Assembly (NCBI GenBank): GCA_018695965.1
Contig: JABHQB010000060.1
Coordinates: forward strand, 1-27,947
Origin: Flavobacteriales bacterium
Lineage (GTDB): Bacteria; Bacteroidota; Bacteroidia; Flavobacteriales; BACL11
Direction of reading: 5' to 3'
Length of the DNA stretch: 27,947 nt
Shown: piece by piece, positions 1-8,529 of the stretch
How positions within the stretch are numbered: the first letter of the stretch is position 1
How the letters are laid out: each line of letters begins with the position of its first letter
Translations under genes and position numbers: made by a program
Notes under the pieces: model-generated
The model's database searches: none
The model's input: the letters and a program-made list of their open reading frames with translations, nothing else
Told to the model about the DNA's origin: nothing

Positions 1-1
1 A

Positions 2-175
2 TTTGCAGCTATATTTGTTGGTCCTATTTCAGGAGCATCAATGAATCCAGCAAGAAGCATATCTCCAGCGATATTGATCAATGATTTTTCGTATTTATGG
101 ATTTATATTGTATCTCCAATCTTAGGATCTGTCTTATCAGTTTTTGTTTATAAGATAATTCAAACAAGAAAATAG
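2..175 (+). CDS. Aquaporin/MIP-family channel, C-terminal fragment
   Basis: The window opens inside a gene; the frame starting at base 2 is open for 57 codons to a TAG. The peptide contains GASMNPARS, which carries the second Asn-Pro-Ala motif of the major intrinsic protein family. In that family this motif dips into the membrane and forms half of the water or glycerol filter; the Arg after NPA is the selectivity-filter arginine. A last transmembrane helix (about residues 33-53) and a short basic tail, KIIQTRK, follow, as expected for helix 6 and the cytoplasmic end of these channels. It should move water or small neutral solutes across the inner membrane. Water-specific and glycerol-type channels cannot be told apart without the first half. 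It converges on the membrane protein gene that ends at 192, with only 16 bases between the stops. Confidence 0.85.
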   Translation, partial: FAAIFVGPISGASMNPARSISPAILINDFSYLWIYIVSPILGSVLSVFVYKIIQTRK

Positions 176-191
176 TGTAAAAATTTATAAT

Positions 192-875
192 TTATTTTCT
201 CTGAAATGATTTAAAGACAAGAAATATAATTATCACTTGTAGAATCACTAACAAGAAATGAATATAATAGACCTTACTTTCATTATCAGAAATTAAATAT
301 GTTTCTTCAATCCATTTATAAAAGAGAACAGAAAAAATCATCCCTGAGATGTTTCCAAGTTGCTTAAAAATATCTATTGAAGAAAGTGTTTCCGTTTTAT
401 TCAAGAATATAGTTTCAGCTCTTCCTAAAAAGTCTCCAAATAAGAAAGTAATACTTCTAGCAATATAAATAAGTAGTGCTACCTGATAAGAATAAGGATA
501 TATAAGAAAAAATATTATCCAGATTAACATAATAGACTCTACTATCAATAAAAACTTAAAGAAGTAATCTATTTTCATTATTCTCTTATAAAGAGAAGCG
601 ATACTTATTGTAAGAATAGCGAATATAATACCCATAATAGGATAATCATCAATCTTTATTGGTTTATATTGAGTTACGTAAGATCCAATCGCAATACCCA
701 TAAACATGGTATTAATAAACTTATATGTAATAAATATTTTTGTGTTAATAAGGTATCGTGAATCTTTAGACACTATATTATCTTCTGAAAAAGTATTTTT
801 CTTCAATAGATGACCATAATCAATATAGAAAGAAATAAAAAAAATTAATATTAAGAAAAGAATAATTAAACTCAT
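192..875 (-). CDS. Polytopic membrane protein of unknown function
   Basis: 227 residues, about seven hydrophobic helices: roughly residues 1-20, 48-68, 78-97, 105-125, 128-148, 170-190 and 203-223. I do not recognise a family. The stretch FGDFLGRAETIFLN between helices 5 and 6, and the general spacing, are faintly reminiscent of half of a major-facilitator-type permease, but no diagnostic motif is present, so no transport function is assigned. The ATG lies 15 bases after the stop of the GAPDH gene on the same strand, so the two are probably co-transcribed, with this gene second. Charged loops are Lys/Arg rich (e.g. YKRIMK), consistent with an inner-membrane protein. Confidence 0.7.
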   Translation of the reverse strand: MSLIILFLILIFFISFYIDYGHLLKKNTFSEDNIVSKDSRYLINTKIFITYKFINTMFMGIAIGSYVTQYKPIKIDDYPIMGIIFAILTISIASLYKRIMKIDYFFKFLLIVESIMLIWIIFFLIYPYSYQVALLIYIARSITFLFGDFLGRAETIFLNKTETLSSIDIFKQLGNISGMIFSVLFYKWIEETYLISDNESKVYYIHFLLVILQVIIIFLVFKSFQRK

Positions 876-890
876 ACTACTATTATGCTA

Positions 891-2324
891 TTAATAGTAT
901 GTAAGTCTTCTAACTTTAGCAATTAGTTTTGCTAATCTGATAACTTGTTTTGTGTATCCGAATTCATTATCATACCAAGTATAAAGAACGACATCTTTTC
1001 CACTAGCAATAGTTGCATTACTATCATAAACAGAACAACAAGTATTTCCAATAATATCAGTAGAAACTAAATCAGGATTAATCTGATAGTTAATCTGATT
1101 TATCAAATTTCCTTTCAAGGCTGCATCTCTCATTACATTATTCATGTCTTCAACTGAAGTATCAGAATTCAGAGATAATTTTAAAATCGCTAAAGAAACA
1201 TTTGGAGTAGGAACACGAACCGCATTTGCAGAAAGTTTTCCTTCTAAAGATGGAATTACTTTTGTTACTGCTTTTCCAGCTCCAGTTGAAGTAATAACCA
1301 TATTAATTGCAGCTGAACGACCTCTTCTTGGCTTCTTGTGCATATTATCTAATAAATTTTGGTCGTTGGTATACGAATGTACTGTCTCCAGATGTCCTTT
1401 CTCAATGCCGTATTTTTCTTCTACTACATGTAAAATAGGAGCAATGCAGTTTGTAGTGCAAGATGCAGCTGAAAAAATATTTGTATTATCAATATCTAAA
1501 TCATTTGAGTTAATTCCATAAACAATATTTGGAATTCCTTTTCCTGGAGCTGTAAGCAGAACTTTGTTAACTCCTTTAGCTTGTAAATGACGAGATAAAG
1601 TTTCTTTATCTGTAAAAACACCGGTATTATCTATTAGTAATGCATTGTTAATTCCATGAATGGTATAGTCAGTATCTTCTGGATTACTTCCTTCAATAAA
1701 CTTAATAACTTGTCCGTTTACAATAATTGCTTGATTCTTTAAATCAATATCAACTACACCCTTAAAAGATCCATGAACTGAGTCATTTCTTAATAGATCA
1801 GCTCTTTTTATTATTTGAGCATCAGTTAATTTTCTGACAACAATAGCTTTCAGTCTTAACTGTTCTCCTTTTCCTGCTTGTTTTATAAGTTCTCTAGCTG
1901 CTAGTCTTCCAATTCTTCCAAATCCATATAGAATCACATCTTTTGCTTGTTTTGAGCTTGTATCCGCTCCAACAATATGGATCAATTTTTCAGATAGAAA
2001 AGTGTTTACTTCAGTAGATTCACTTTCAATATATTCAGCAGTTAATATTCCAATATCTATTTTACTTGGAGCTAAATTCATATTTATCATTTCTTTTGCA
2101 AGAAGGGTAGCGGTCTCAACATTGTTTTCTCTACCTACAACTTTCTTAGCATATGAAATATAATTTAGTAATTCAGAAACCCCAATTTCCAATAGTTTAT
2201 TTCTAAAAAGCACTAATTCTATGCCTTTGTCATACATTAAGGTGCCAACAGAATTTAAAAGATCTACTCCTGATTTTTCCTTGTTCACCCAATTATTTAA
2301 TTGATTTTCGTAAGAGTTATCCAT
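891..2324 (-). CDS. gap: Glyceraldehyde-3-phosphate dehydrogenase, long form
   Basis: NAD(P)-dependent GAPDH, which interconverts glyceraldehyde 3-phosphate and 1,3-bisphosphoglycerate in glycolysis/gluconeogenesis in the cytoplasm. The Rossmann motif GFGRIGR is at residues 134-140, the catalytic Cys is Cys289 in ASCTTNC, and the partner His is His316 in TVHSYTND. The phosphate-binding segment GRSAAINM and the C-terminal WYDNEFGY are also intact, so the enzyme should be active. At 477 residues it is about 130-140 longer than the usual 330-340, because of an N-terminal extension (about residues 1-127) predicted to be largely helical. To my knowledge, long GAPDH forms of this size exist in Bacteroidota beside a classical short paralogue; the extension's role is unknown to me. 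It is divergent from dapF and is followed by the membrane protein at 192-875. Confidence 0.93.
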   Translation of the reverse strand: MDNSYENQLNNWVNKEKSGVDLLNSVGTLMYDKGIELVLFRNKLLEIGVSELLNYISYAKKVVGRENNVETATLLAKEMINMNLAPSKIDIGILTAEYIESESTEVNTFLSEKLIHIVGADTSSKQAKDVILYGFGRIGRLAARELIKQAGKGEQLRLKAIVVRKLTDAQIIKRADLLRNDSVHGSFKGVVDIDLKNQAIIVNGQVIKFIEGSNPEDTDYTIHGINNALLIDNTGVFTDKETLSRHLQAKGVNKVLLTAPGKGIPNIVYGINSNDLDIDNTNIFSAASCTTNCIAPILHVVEEKYGIEKGHLETVHSYTNDQNLLDNMHKKPRRGRSAAINMVITSTGAGKAVTKVIPSLEGKLSANAVRVPTPNVSLAILKLSLNSDTSVEDMNNVMRDAALKGNLINQINYQINPDLVSTDIIGNTCCSVYDSNATIASGKDVVLYTWYDNEFGYTKQVIRLAKLIAKVRRLTYY

Positions 2325-2357
2325 TTTAATGGTGGTTTTAGTTTTCTAATATGATGG

Positions 2358-2365
2358 CAAAAATA
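2358..2365 (-). promoter_or_regulatory. Putative -7 box (TATTTTTG) for the GAPDH gene
   Basis: The minus strand reads TATTTTTG 33 bases before the GAPDH start codon, which fits the Bacteroidota -7 consensus TAnnTTTG. No convincing -33 TTG was found at the expected distance, so support is moderate only. Confidence 0.4.
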
Positions 2366-2425
2366 GTATTATATATTAAATAATAAATAGCTTTTAAACT
2401 CTATTTTTTATTCCATTTAAATCTG

Positions 2426-2433
2426 TATTTTTA
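2426..2433 (+). promoter_or_regulatory. Possible weak -7 box (TATTTTTA) for the dapF operon
   Basis: TATTTTTA lies 20 bases before the dapF ATG. It differs from TAnnTTTG at the last base, and no clear -33 element is visible. It is the best candidate in the 129-base divergent gap, but it could be chance in such AT-rich DNA. Confidence 0.25.
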
Positions 2434-2453
2434 CACTTAAATAAATTGCTTAA

Positions 2454-3227
2454 ATGATAGTAGATTTTTATAAATTCCAAGGGACAGGAAACGATTTTAT
2501 CATGATTGATGATAGAGGAGAAGATTTTGACACGGAAGATTCTGTGCTTATTAAATCACTTTGTGAAAGAAGATTTGGAATAGGTTCTGATGGTTTGATT
2601 TTACTTCAGAATCATGAAGAATTTGATTTTGAGATGATTTTTTTTAATTCTACTGGAGAGAAATCTACATTCTGTGGAAATGGAGGAAGATGTATAATTT
2701 CATTTGCTCATTTGTTAGGGATTTTTAACAAAAATTGTAAGTTCATGGCTTATGATGGAATGCATGAAGGTTCGATAGATAAAGATATGGTTTCCTTAAA
2801 AATGGCGGACGTAAAAGAAGTTGATGTACGAGAAGATTCCGTTGTGTTAGATACGGGTTCTCCGCATTTAGTGAAATTAGTAGGTAATGTAAAAACTATA
2901 AATGTACTTAATAAAGGAAAAAAACTAAGGTTTTCTAAAGAATTTGGTGATTACGGCATAAATGTAAATTTTGCAGAAGTAAATGAACGTATTTCTATAA
3001 GAACTTATGAGAGAGGTGATGAGATGGAATCTCTTTCTTGTGGAACTGGAAGCGTAGCTACAGCTATTGCACTTTATGAAATTGGAAAAATTGATGACAA
3101 AGAAATAAACATACATACTACAGGAGGAGAACTGAAAGTCAGTTTTAATCATGATGGAAAAAAATATACAAATATTTGGCTTTCAGGAAAGTCAAGTATG
3201 GTTTATTCTGGAGAATTTGAATGTTAA
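2454..3227 (+). CDS. dapF: Diaminopimelate epimerase
   Basis: Converts LL-diaminopimelate to the meso form, the penultimate step of lysine synthesis and the source of the cross-linking residue of peptidoglycan; cytoplasmic and cofactor-independent. The two catalytic cysteines are both present: Cys74 in FCGNGGR and Cys196 in SLSCGTGS, at the ends of the two mirror-image domains. The N-terminal FQGTGNDF and the segment GIGSDGLI are also typical. The length of 257 residues is normal for Bacteroidota DapF. It is the first gene of a plus-strand run; its last codons overlap the start of the acetyltransferase gene by 7 bases, so translation is probably coupled. Confidence 0.96.
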   Translation: MIVDFYKFQGTGNDFIMIDDRGEDFDTEDSVLIKSLCERRFGIGSDGLILLQNHEEFDFEMIFFNSTGEKSTFCGNGGRCIISFAHLLGIFNKNCKFMAYDGMHEGSIDKDMVSLKMADVKEVDVREDSVVLDTGSPHLVKLVGNVKTINVLNKGKKLRFSKEFGDYGINVNFAEVNERISIRTYERGDEMESLSCGTGSVATAIALYEIGKIDDKEINIHTTGGELKVSFNHDGKKYTNIWLSGKSSMVYSGEFEC

Positions 3228-3694
3228 GAGAAAAAAAAATAAAGTTACGAACTCTTTTGCCGACTGATTTAGAGTTTTTGCAAAAGATAGAAAACGATAG
3301 AAGTTTGTGGGAATACGGAAGTGATAGAAAGATTTTCACAAAAAAGGAACTTACTAACTACATAAAAAACTCATCTGAAAAAATCCAAAAAGCAAAACAG
3401 TTTAGATTTGTAGTTGATTACAATAACACTCCTGTTGGTTTTGTTGATTTGTTTGAATATAAAAATAATAGTGCAGGAGTTGGGATTATTATTGATAAAG
3501 AATATCAGAAAAGAGGGTTTGCATTAGAATCCTTAAAGTTATTGATAGATTATTCATTAGAAAAACTAAAACTAAAAATTTTACATTGCAAAATAAGTAA
3601 GTGTAATTTTAGGAGTATTCAACTTTTTACTAGTTGTGGGTTTATTTTCACAAAAGAAATGGATAATTTATATTTTTACACCTTTACTTTATGA
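3221..3694 (+). CDS. GNAT-family N-acetyltransferase (RimJ/RimL-like)
   Basis: 157 residues with the layout of the acetyl-CoA-dependent GNAT fold. The N-terminal KLRTLLPTDLEFLQKIEND is the usual first strand and helix. GVGIIIDKEYQKRGFALESL (about residues 86-105) carries the Q-x-R/K-G-x-A pyrophosphate-binding loop, and the Cys-Asn-Phe-Arg-Ser-Ile block followed by FTSCGF is the late Asn/GF motif of the RimJ/RimL branch. The acceptor (a protein N-terminus, an amino sugar or another amine) cannot be told. Its ATG lies inside the end of dapF, and its TGA overlaps the next ATG by four bases (ATGA), so it sits in a translationally coupled chain. Confidence 0.85.
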   Translation: MLREKKIKLRTLLPTDLEFLQKIENDRSLWEYGSDRKIFTKKELTNYIKNSSEKIQKAKQFRFVVDYNNTPVGFVDLFEYKNNSAGVGIIIDKEYQKRGFALESLKLLIDYSLEKLKLKILHCKISKCNFRSIQLFTSCGFIFTKEMDNLYFYTFTL

Positions 3695-5472
3695 GGTCAT
3701 TTCTTTTCCTGCTGATAATATTAATATTTTCCTGTAAAAATGAAAATATTTCTGAATATAAGGAAATCCCAGATGAAATTTATTTTAACCACAATGATAG
3801 TGTTCAGTATGTAGGTAAAGAGACTTGTAAGCAATGTCATTCAGAAATTTATAATTCTTTTATGCAAACTGGAATGGGACAATCTTTTTCCCATGCAACA
3901 AAAACAAAATCGGTATTAGATGAAAATAACAACCCTTTAATTTATGATGAAAACAAAAACCTTTATTACCAGCCAATTTGGAAAAAGGATAGTTTATATA
4001 TAATGGAGTTTAGATTAAACAAGTATGATACTATTCATAAATTGATTCAAAAGATTGATTATGTGATTGGATCTGGGCAACATACAAATTCTCATATTTT
4101 TTCCATAAATGGATATTTACATCAAGCTCCTTATACTTTCTATACTCAAGAGGGAAAAGGGGATTTACCTCCTGGATATGAAAATGGAAATAACAGTCGT
4201 TTTACTAGAGAGATAGGGTTAGAGTGTATGAGTTGTCATAATGCGTATCCAAGTCACGTAGAGAACAGTATAAACCAATATCATTCTGTTCCTGATGGAA
4301 TAGACTGTGAAAGATGTCATGGTCCTGGAGAGATACATGTAAAAGAAAAACTTTCTGGAAATATAATTGATACTTCAAAGTATATTGATTATACAATTGT
4401 AAATCCTGCAAAATTATCTTCTTCTTTACAATTTGATATCTGTAGAAGGTGTCATTTACAAGGAACTTCAGTTCTGCAAAATGGAAAAAATTGGAATGAT
4501 TTTATTCCGGGAACTGTTTTATCTGAAACAATAGACACATATATTCCAAGATATGAAAATGATGAATCATTTATTATGGCCTCTCATGTCGATAGGTTGC
4601 AACAATCTGATTGTTTTAAAGTTGGAGGAGTTAGTTGTATTTCTTGTCACAATCCACATAAAAGTGTTACTACTTTAGATAATAATTATTTTAACAATAA
4701 ATGTATTTCATGTCATACAGATTGTAGGAAAACTCCAAAGAATACAGATTGTATTTCCTGTCATATGCCAAAATCTTCTTCTATAGATATTCCACATGTT
4801 TCCATAACAGATCATAAAATATCAGTACACAGTAATTCAAAAAAAGTAAAAGGATCTTTTAAAGAACTTGCCTGTATTAATAATGATTCTCCAACTAATT
4901 TAAGTAAGGCAAAAGCTTATCTCAAGCATTATGAAAGTTTTGATCAAAATCCTATGTTGTTAGATTCTGCATTTATGTTTCTGAAAAGATGCGAAAAAGA
5001 GGAGAGTTTCCCCTTTTATATTCAGTATTATTATCTTAAAAAAGATTACAAGAAACTTATAAAATATTCAGAATATTATAGTTTAGATAAACTTCACAAT
5101 ATGTTTACTAACAATATTTTAAGCATTGCTTATTCTAGAATTGCAGAAGCTTATTCTAAATGTAATTTTAATGAAAAATCTTATGCTAATTATTTAAAGT
5201 CATTAGAACTATCTCCAAGCAATTTAGATTTTCTACTTAAAACATCAGCTTTAGAAATCAAAATGTTTAAGTTTGAACAGGCAAAAATTAGATTAAAAAA
5301 GATGATTAAACTCAACCCAAATTTTGATAAAGCATATTATAATTTGGGACTTATTTATTTGAATGTAGATAAGGATTTAGATATAGCAAAACTTTATTTT
5401 GAAGAAGCTCTAAAACTAAATCCTGATTATATACAGGCAAAAGATATGATAAAGTATATCAAGAGTAATTAA
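3691..5472 (+). CDS. Seven-haem cytochrome c lipoprotein with C-terminal TPR domain
   Basis: 593 residues. The N-terminus is a lipoprotein signal ending in LIFSC (Cys15), so the protein should be anchored in the envelope, facing the periplasm or outside. Seven CxxCH haem-attachment motifs start at residues 46, 179, 206, 251, 316, 338 and 354. The layout resembles the cytochrome c554-like multihaem group (established family knowledge, not searched). Extra histidines around residues 131-144 and 189-215 could be distal ligands. From about residue 440 the protein becomes helical with tetratricopeptide repeats (e.g. KAYYNLGLIYLN near 547-558), usually a protein-docking surface. An electron-transfer role is likely; donor and acceptor are unknown. 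It overlaps the GNAT gene by 4 bases and abuts mltG with no gap, so it is firmly in the operon. Confidence 0.88.
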   Translation: MRSFLFLLIILIFSCKNENISEYKEIPDEIYFNHNDSVQYVGKETCKQCHSEIYNSFMQTGMGQSFSHATKTKSVLDENNNPLIYDENKNLYYQPIWKKDSLYIMEFRLNKYDTIHKLIQKIDYVIGSGQHTNSHIFSINGYLHQAPYTFYTQEGKGDLPPGYENGNNSRFTREIGLECMSCHNAYPSHVENSINQYHSVPDGIDCERCHGPGEIHVKEKLSGNIIDTSKYIDYTIVNPAKLSSSLQFDICRRCHLQGTSVLQNGKNWNDFIPGTVLSETIDTYIPRYENDESFIMASHVDRLQQSDCFKVGGVSCISCHNPHKSVTTLDNNYFNNKCISCHTDCRKTPKNTDCISCHMPKSSSIDIPHVSITDHKISVHSNSKKVKGSFKELACINNDSPTNLSKAKAYLKHYESFDQNPMLLDSAFMFLKRCEKEESFPFYIQYYYLKKDYKKLIKYSEYYSLDKLHNMFTNNILSIAYSRIAEAYSKCNFNEKSYANYLKSLELSPSNLDFLLKTSALEIKMFKFEQAKIRLKKMIKLNPNFDKAYYNLGLIYLNVDKDLDIAKLYFEEALKLNPDYIQAKDMIKYIKSN

Positions 5473-6528
5473 ATGAAAAAAAATAAAATAACCAGTATAA
5501 TAATAAGTGTATTTATTGTCTTATTAGTTAGTTTCTCTCTTTATGTGTATGAAGAATTAACAAATAATAATAGTATTTTTAGTTATTATGAAACCTTTGG
5601 TGGAGACAGAAAAGAAATTAAAATTCTAGCAAATTCGGAGATAGATGATGTTATTCATTTACTTAATAAAAATGGAGAATTACATTGTTTACCATGTTTC
5701 AATGCTCTTGCTTATAAAAAAGGATATACAAAGAATATAATTTCTGGAACAATTATTTTAGAAGGAAGATATAGCATCAATTCATTAATCAACTCTTTAA
5801 AGGTCAAAAAGAGAGATGTAAGGAATCTGCAGATACCGGAAAACATTAGGTTAATTGAAGATATGATTATATTAATAGAAGATTCTATAGGATATAAAAG
5901 AGGAGAGTTGAAAAGTTACTTAGATACTTCTAGTTTTTTAATTGCAAATAATTGGACAATGGAAACTCTTCCTGCATTTTTTATTCCTAATACATATGAG
6001 TTATATACAGATGTATCAGTTGAAGAATTTCTAAATAAAATGAATGAAGAATACAAAAAATTTTGGAATACAGAAAGGGAACGTAAATGCGATTCCTTAG
6101 GAATTACAAAAATAGATGTGTCTATTCTGGCTTCTATAGCAGAAGAAGAACAAGATAAAAGATTGGATGAAAGATCAAAGATTGCGGGTCTTTATCTAAA
6201 TAGATTAAAAAACCCAAGTCATTTCCCATATTTACAAGCTGACCCAACAGTAAAATTTGCAAATAAAGATTTCGGAATTAAACAAGTGCTTAATAAACAC
6301 TTGAAAATTGACAATCCGTATAATACCTATAAATACAAAGGACTTCCCCCAGGACCAATTTGTATTCCTTCAATACAAGCAATTGATGCAGTCCTAAATG
6401 CCGAGAAACATGACTATTATTTTATGTGTGCTGGTAGTAATGGTGATGGTTATCATGAGTTCACTTCTACAAACAGAGATCATAATAAGAAGAAAAGAAA
6501 ATTCAAAAAGTTCCAAGGATTTAAGTAA
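5473..6528 (+). CDS. mltG: Endolytic murein transglycosylase MltG
   Basis: Inner-membrane lytic transglycosylase that cuts nascent glycan strands and is thought to set their length (formerly YceG). One transmembrane helix lies at about residues 7-27, then a LysM-like region, then the catalytic YceG domain. The active-site block ASIAEEE spans residues 220-226, with Glu224 matching the essential glutamate of the E. coli enzyme. Downstream ADPTVKFA, NPYNTYKYKGLPPGPI and the FTSTNRDHNKKK tail are the standard family signature. Its 351 residues are the usual length. The ATG follows directly on the stop of the cytochrome gene. With dapF upstream it links this operon to cell-wall synthesis. Confidence 0.95.
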   Translation: MKKNKITSIIISVFIVLLVSFSLYVYEELTNNNSIFSYYETFGGDRKEIKILANSEIDDVIHLLNKNGELHCLPCFNALAYKKGYTKNIISGTIILEGRYSINSLINSLKVKKRDVRNLQIPENIRLIEDMIILIEDSIGYKRGELKSYLDTSSFLIANNWTMETLPAFFIPNTYELYTDVSVEEFLNKMNEEYKKFWNTERERKCDSLGITKIDVSILASIAEEEQDKRLDERSKIAGLYLNRLKNPSHFPYLQADPTVKFANKDFGIKQVLNKHLKIDNPYNTYKYKGLPPGPICIPSIQAIDAVLNAEKHDYYFMCAGSNGDGYHEFTSTNRDHNKKKRKFKKFQGFK

Positions 6529-6550
6529 AATTACATCTAAAATATTTTAT

Positions 6551-6558
6551 TATTTTTG
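6551..6558 (+). promoter_or_regulatory. Possible internal -7 box (TATTTTTG) before the phosphohexomutase
   Basis: TATTTTTG fits TAnnTTTG and lies 21 bases before the ATG at 6580, in the only gap (51 bases) of the plus-strand run. No TTG is seen at the -33 position, so a separate promoter here is possible but not strongly supported. Confidence 0.35.
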
Positions 6559-6579
6559 TTGTCTTAAAAAAGAAAGTAA

Positions 6580-7986
6580 ATGAGACAAATAAAATTCGGA
6601 ACAGATGGATGGAGAGCTATTATTGCAAAGGAATTTACTGCTGATAATGTAGCTAGAGTTAGTCTAGCTGTTTCAGATTTCATGAATGAGAATCATGATA
6701 ATCCTACCGTGGTAATAGGTCATGATTGCCGATTTGCAGGAGAACTATTTGCTGAAACTGCCGCAAAAGTTCTTGCGACAAAAGGGGTTATGGTATTACT
6801 TGCTAAAGACTTTGTTTCTACTCCAATGGTAAGTTTAGGAGTAGTAAATTACAAAGCAGATATTGGTGTAGTAATTACCGCATCTCACAATCCTCCTTCT
6901 TATAATGGATACAAACTAAAAGGAAGTTTTGGAGGACCACTTTTGCAAAACGATATTACAGATGTTGAAAATAGAATACCCGACACAAATTCAGTTAATA
7001 TTGATTCTGTAAAATTAGAAGATTTACAAAAAAGTGGAATGTTAGAATATGTAGATTTAGAAGACGACTATTGTAAACATGCTGAAAATTCTTTTGATTT
7101 GGAATCTATCAGGAATTCTAGTTTAAAACTTGCGTACGATTCTATGTTTGGTGCTGGAAAGAATGTTATTTCTAGATTATTGCCTGAAACGATTCAGATT
7201 CATGATGATGATAATCCTGGATTTCATGGTCAAGCTCCGGAACCAATTCATAGGAATCTATTAGAATTCTCTGAACTAATAAAAACTAATGGAAATATTG
7301 ATTGTGGTTTAGCTACTGATGGGGATGCTGACAGAATTGGGTTGTATAATTCTAAAGGAGAGTTTATTGATTCTCATCATTTAATTCTGTTATTAATTCA
7401 CTATATGGTGAAATATAAGAAAATGAAGGGTAAAGTTGTAACCGCATTTTCATGTACTGTAAAAGTAAAACAGATTTGCAACCATTATGGATTAGATAAT
7501 GAAACTGTTAAAATCGGATTTAAACATATTGCTGATAAAATGATCACGGAAAATGTTTTAATTGGAGGTGAAGAAAGTGGAGGGATAGCAACTACTGGAC
7601 ATATACCAGAGAGAGATGGAATTTGGATGGGACTTATATTGTTCGAATTTATGGCAAAATCAGGTAAAACACTAGATGAATTGATTAAGGAAGTTTATGA
7701 CATTGTAGGTCCTTTCTCTTTTGAAAGAATAGATTTGCATCTTGATGAAAATAAAAAACAATCAATTGTTCAGAATTGTAAAGATAAAAATTATACTTCT
7801 TTCGGAAAATATAATGTTGAAAGAGTAGAAACTACCGATGGTTTTAAATTTTTCTTTGATGATGATACTTGGCTGATGATCCGTGCTTCAGGAACAGAAC
7901 CTGTTTTAAGAACTTATTCTGAAAGCTCTTCTCAAGAAAAGTGTTTCGATATTCTGGAAGAAACTAGAAGAACCTTATTGGATTAA
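6580..7986 (+). CDS. Phosphoglucomutase/phosphomannomutase family enzyme
   Basis: An alpha-D-phosphohexomutase, which moves phosphate between C1 and C6 (or C5 of a pentose) of a sugar through a phosphoserine. All four active-site loops are intact: the phosphoserine loop TASHNPP with Ser102, the Mg-binding DGDADR at residues 247-252, the sugar-binding GEESGG at 330-335 and the phosphate-binding RASGTEP at 435-441. FGTDGWR at 6-12 is the N-terminal signature. The length of 468 residues is normal. The sequence does not tell whether glucose, mannose or glucosamine phosphate is the substrate; feeding polysaccharide or wall precursors is plausible. It is followed 12 bases later by the Smr-domain gene. 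Confidence 0.93.
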   Translation: MRQIKFGTDGWRAIIAKEFTADNVARVSLAVSDFMNENHDNPTVVIGHDCRFAGELFAETAAKVLATKGVMVLLAKDFVSTPMVSLGVVNYKADIGVVITASHNPPSYNGYKLKGSFGGPLLQNDITDVENRIPDTNSVNIDSVKLEDLQKSGMLEYVDLEDDYCKHAENSFDLESIRNSSLKLAYDSMFGAGKNVISRLLPETIQIHDDDNPGFHGQAPEPIHRNLLEFSELIKTNGNIDCGLATDGDADRIGLYNSKGEFIDSHHLILLLIHYMVKYKKMKGKVVTAFSCTVKVKQICNHYGLDNETVKIGFKHIADKMITENVLIGGEESGGIATTGHIPERDGIWMGLILFEFMAKSGKTLDELIKEVYDIVGPFSFERIDLHLDENKKQSIVQNCKDKNYTSFGKYNVERVETTDGFKFFFDDDTWLMIRASGTEPVLRTYSESSSQEKCFDILEETRRTLLD

Positions 7987-7998
7987 TAATATTATTTT

Positions 7999-8523
7999 AT
8001 GTCTGTAGAATTTAGAATAGGAGATAAAGTAATTCTAAAAAAAGATAGAACAAAAGCAATAGTTCTATTATCAATAGGTGATAGAAAAGTGAAAATAGAA
8101 GATGAATATGGATTTGAATATATTATTAATCATTCTGATATCCTTCCATTAAATGAATCTACTAACATTATTAGTGCGTATGGGAGGGACTTTGAAGTGA
8201 AAGATGAAGATGTTAGAAAAAAAAGAGAAAAGAAGACATATTTCAGCAAAACAGATAGAGGTGGCATGGTGAAAATTGATCTTCATATTGAACAAATTAC
8301 TTCCTATTATCATCATATGAAAAATTCAGAAATAGTACAAATACAAATGGAATATTGTAAAAAAGAACTAGATCAATCTATGATGAAACATAAGAAATCT
8401 ATAGAAATTGTACACGGAATAGGAGGAGGAGTATTAAAATCAGAAGTACATAAACTCCTTGATTTGTACAATCTTACCTTCTTTGAATCTAATAATGGAG
8501 GTTCGACAGAAGTTATTCTGTAG
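7999..8523 (+). CDS. Short Smr-domain protein
   Basis: 174 residues in two parts. Residues 1-52 (FRIGDKVILKK, then KIEDEYGFEYIINHSDILPL) look like the small beta-barrel that begins DUF2027-type Bacteroidota proteins. Residues about 92-174 are a Smr domain: IDLHIEQI is the D-L-H motif and IVHGIGGGVLKSEVHKLL is the H-G-x-G-x-G-x-L-(R/K) core. Smr domains, also found at the end of MutS2, nick or bind structured nucleic acids. Related Bacteroidota proteins that I know of are roughly twice as long, with a central domain between the barrel and Smr; that middle part is absent here and the linker is only about 40 residues. It is last in the run and converges on the oxidoreductase gene with a 6-base gap. 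Confidence 0.82.
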   Translation: MSVEFRIGDKVILKKDRTKAIVLLSIGDRKVKIEDEYGFEYIINHSDILPLNESTNIISAYGRDFEVKDEDVRKKREKKTYFSKTDRGGMVKIDLHIEQITSYYHHMKNSEIVQIQMEYCKKELDQSMMKHKKSIEIVHGIGGGVLKSEVHKLLDLYNLTFFESNNGGSTEVIL

Positions 8524-8529
8524 ATTCTA

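Noticed and set aside
181..193. AAATT/AATTT hairpin between the aquaporin and membrane protein genes as a terminator
   Set aside because: Five A/T pairs only; such stems are common by chance in DNA of this composition.
1144..1521. 125-codon ORF on + opposite the GAPDH gene
   Set aside because: It is antisense to the catalytic part of a clearly real GAPDH, has no family features, and its composition follows from the other strand.
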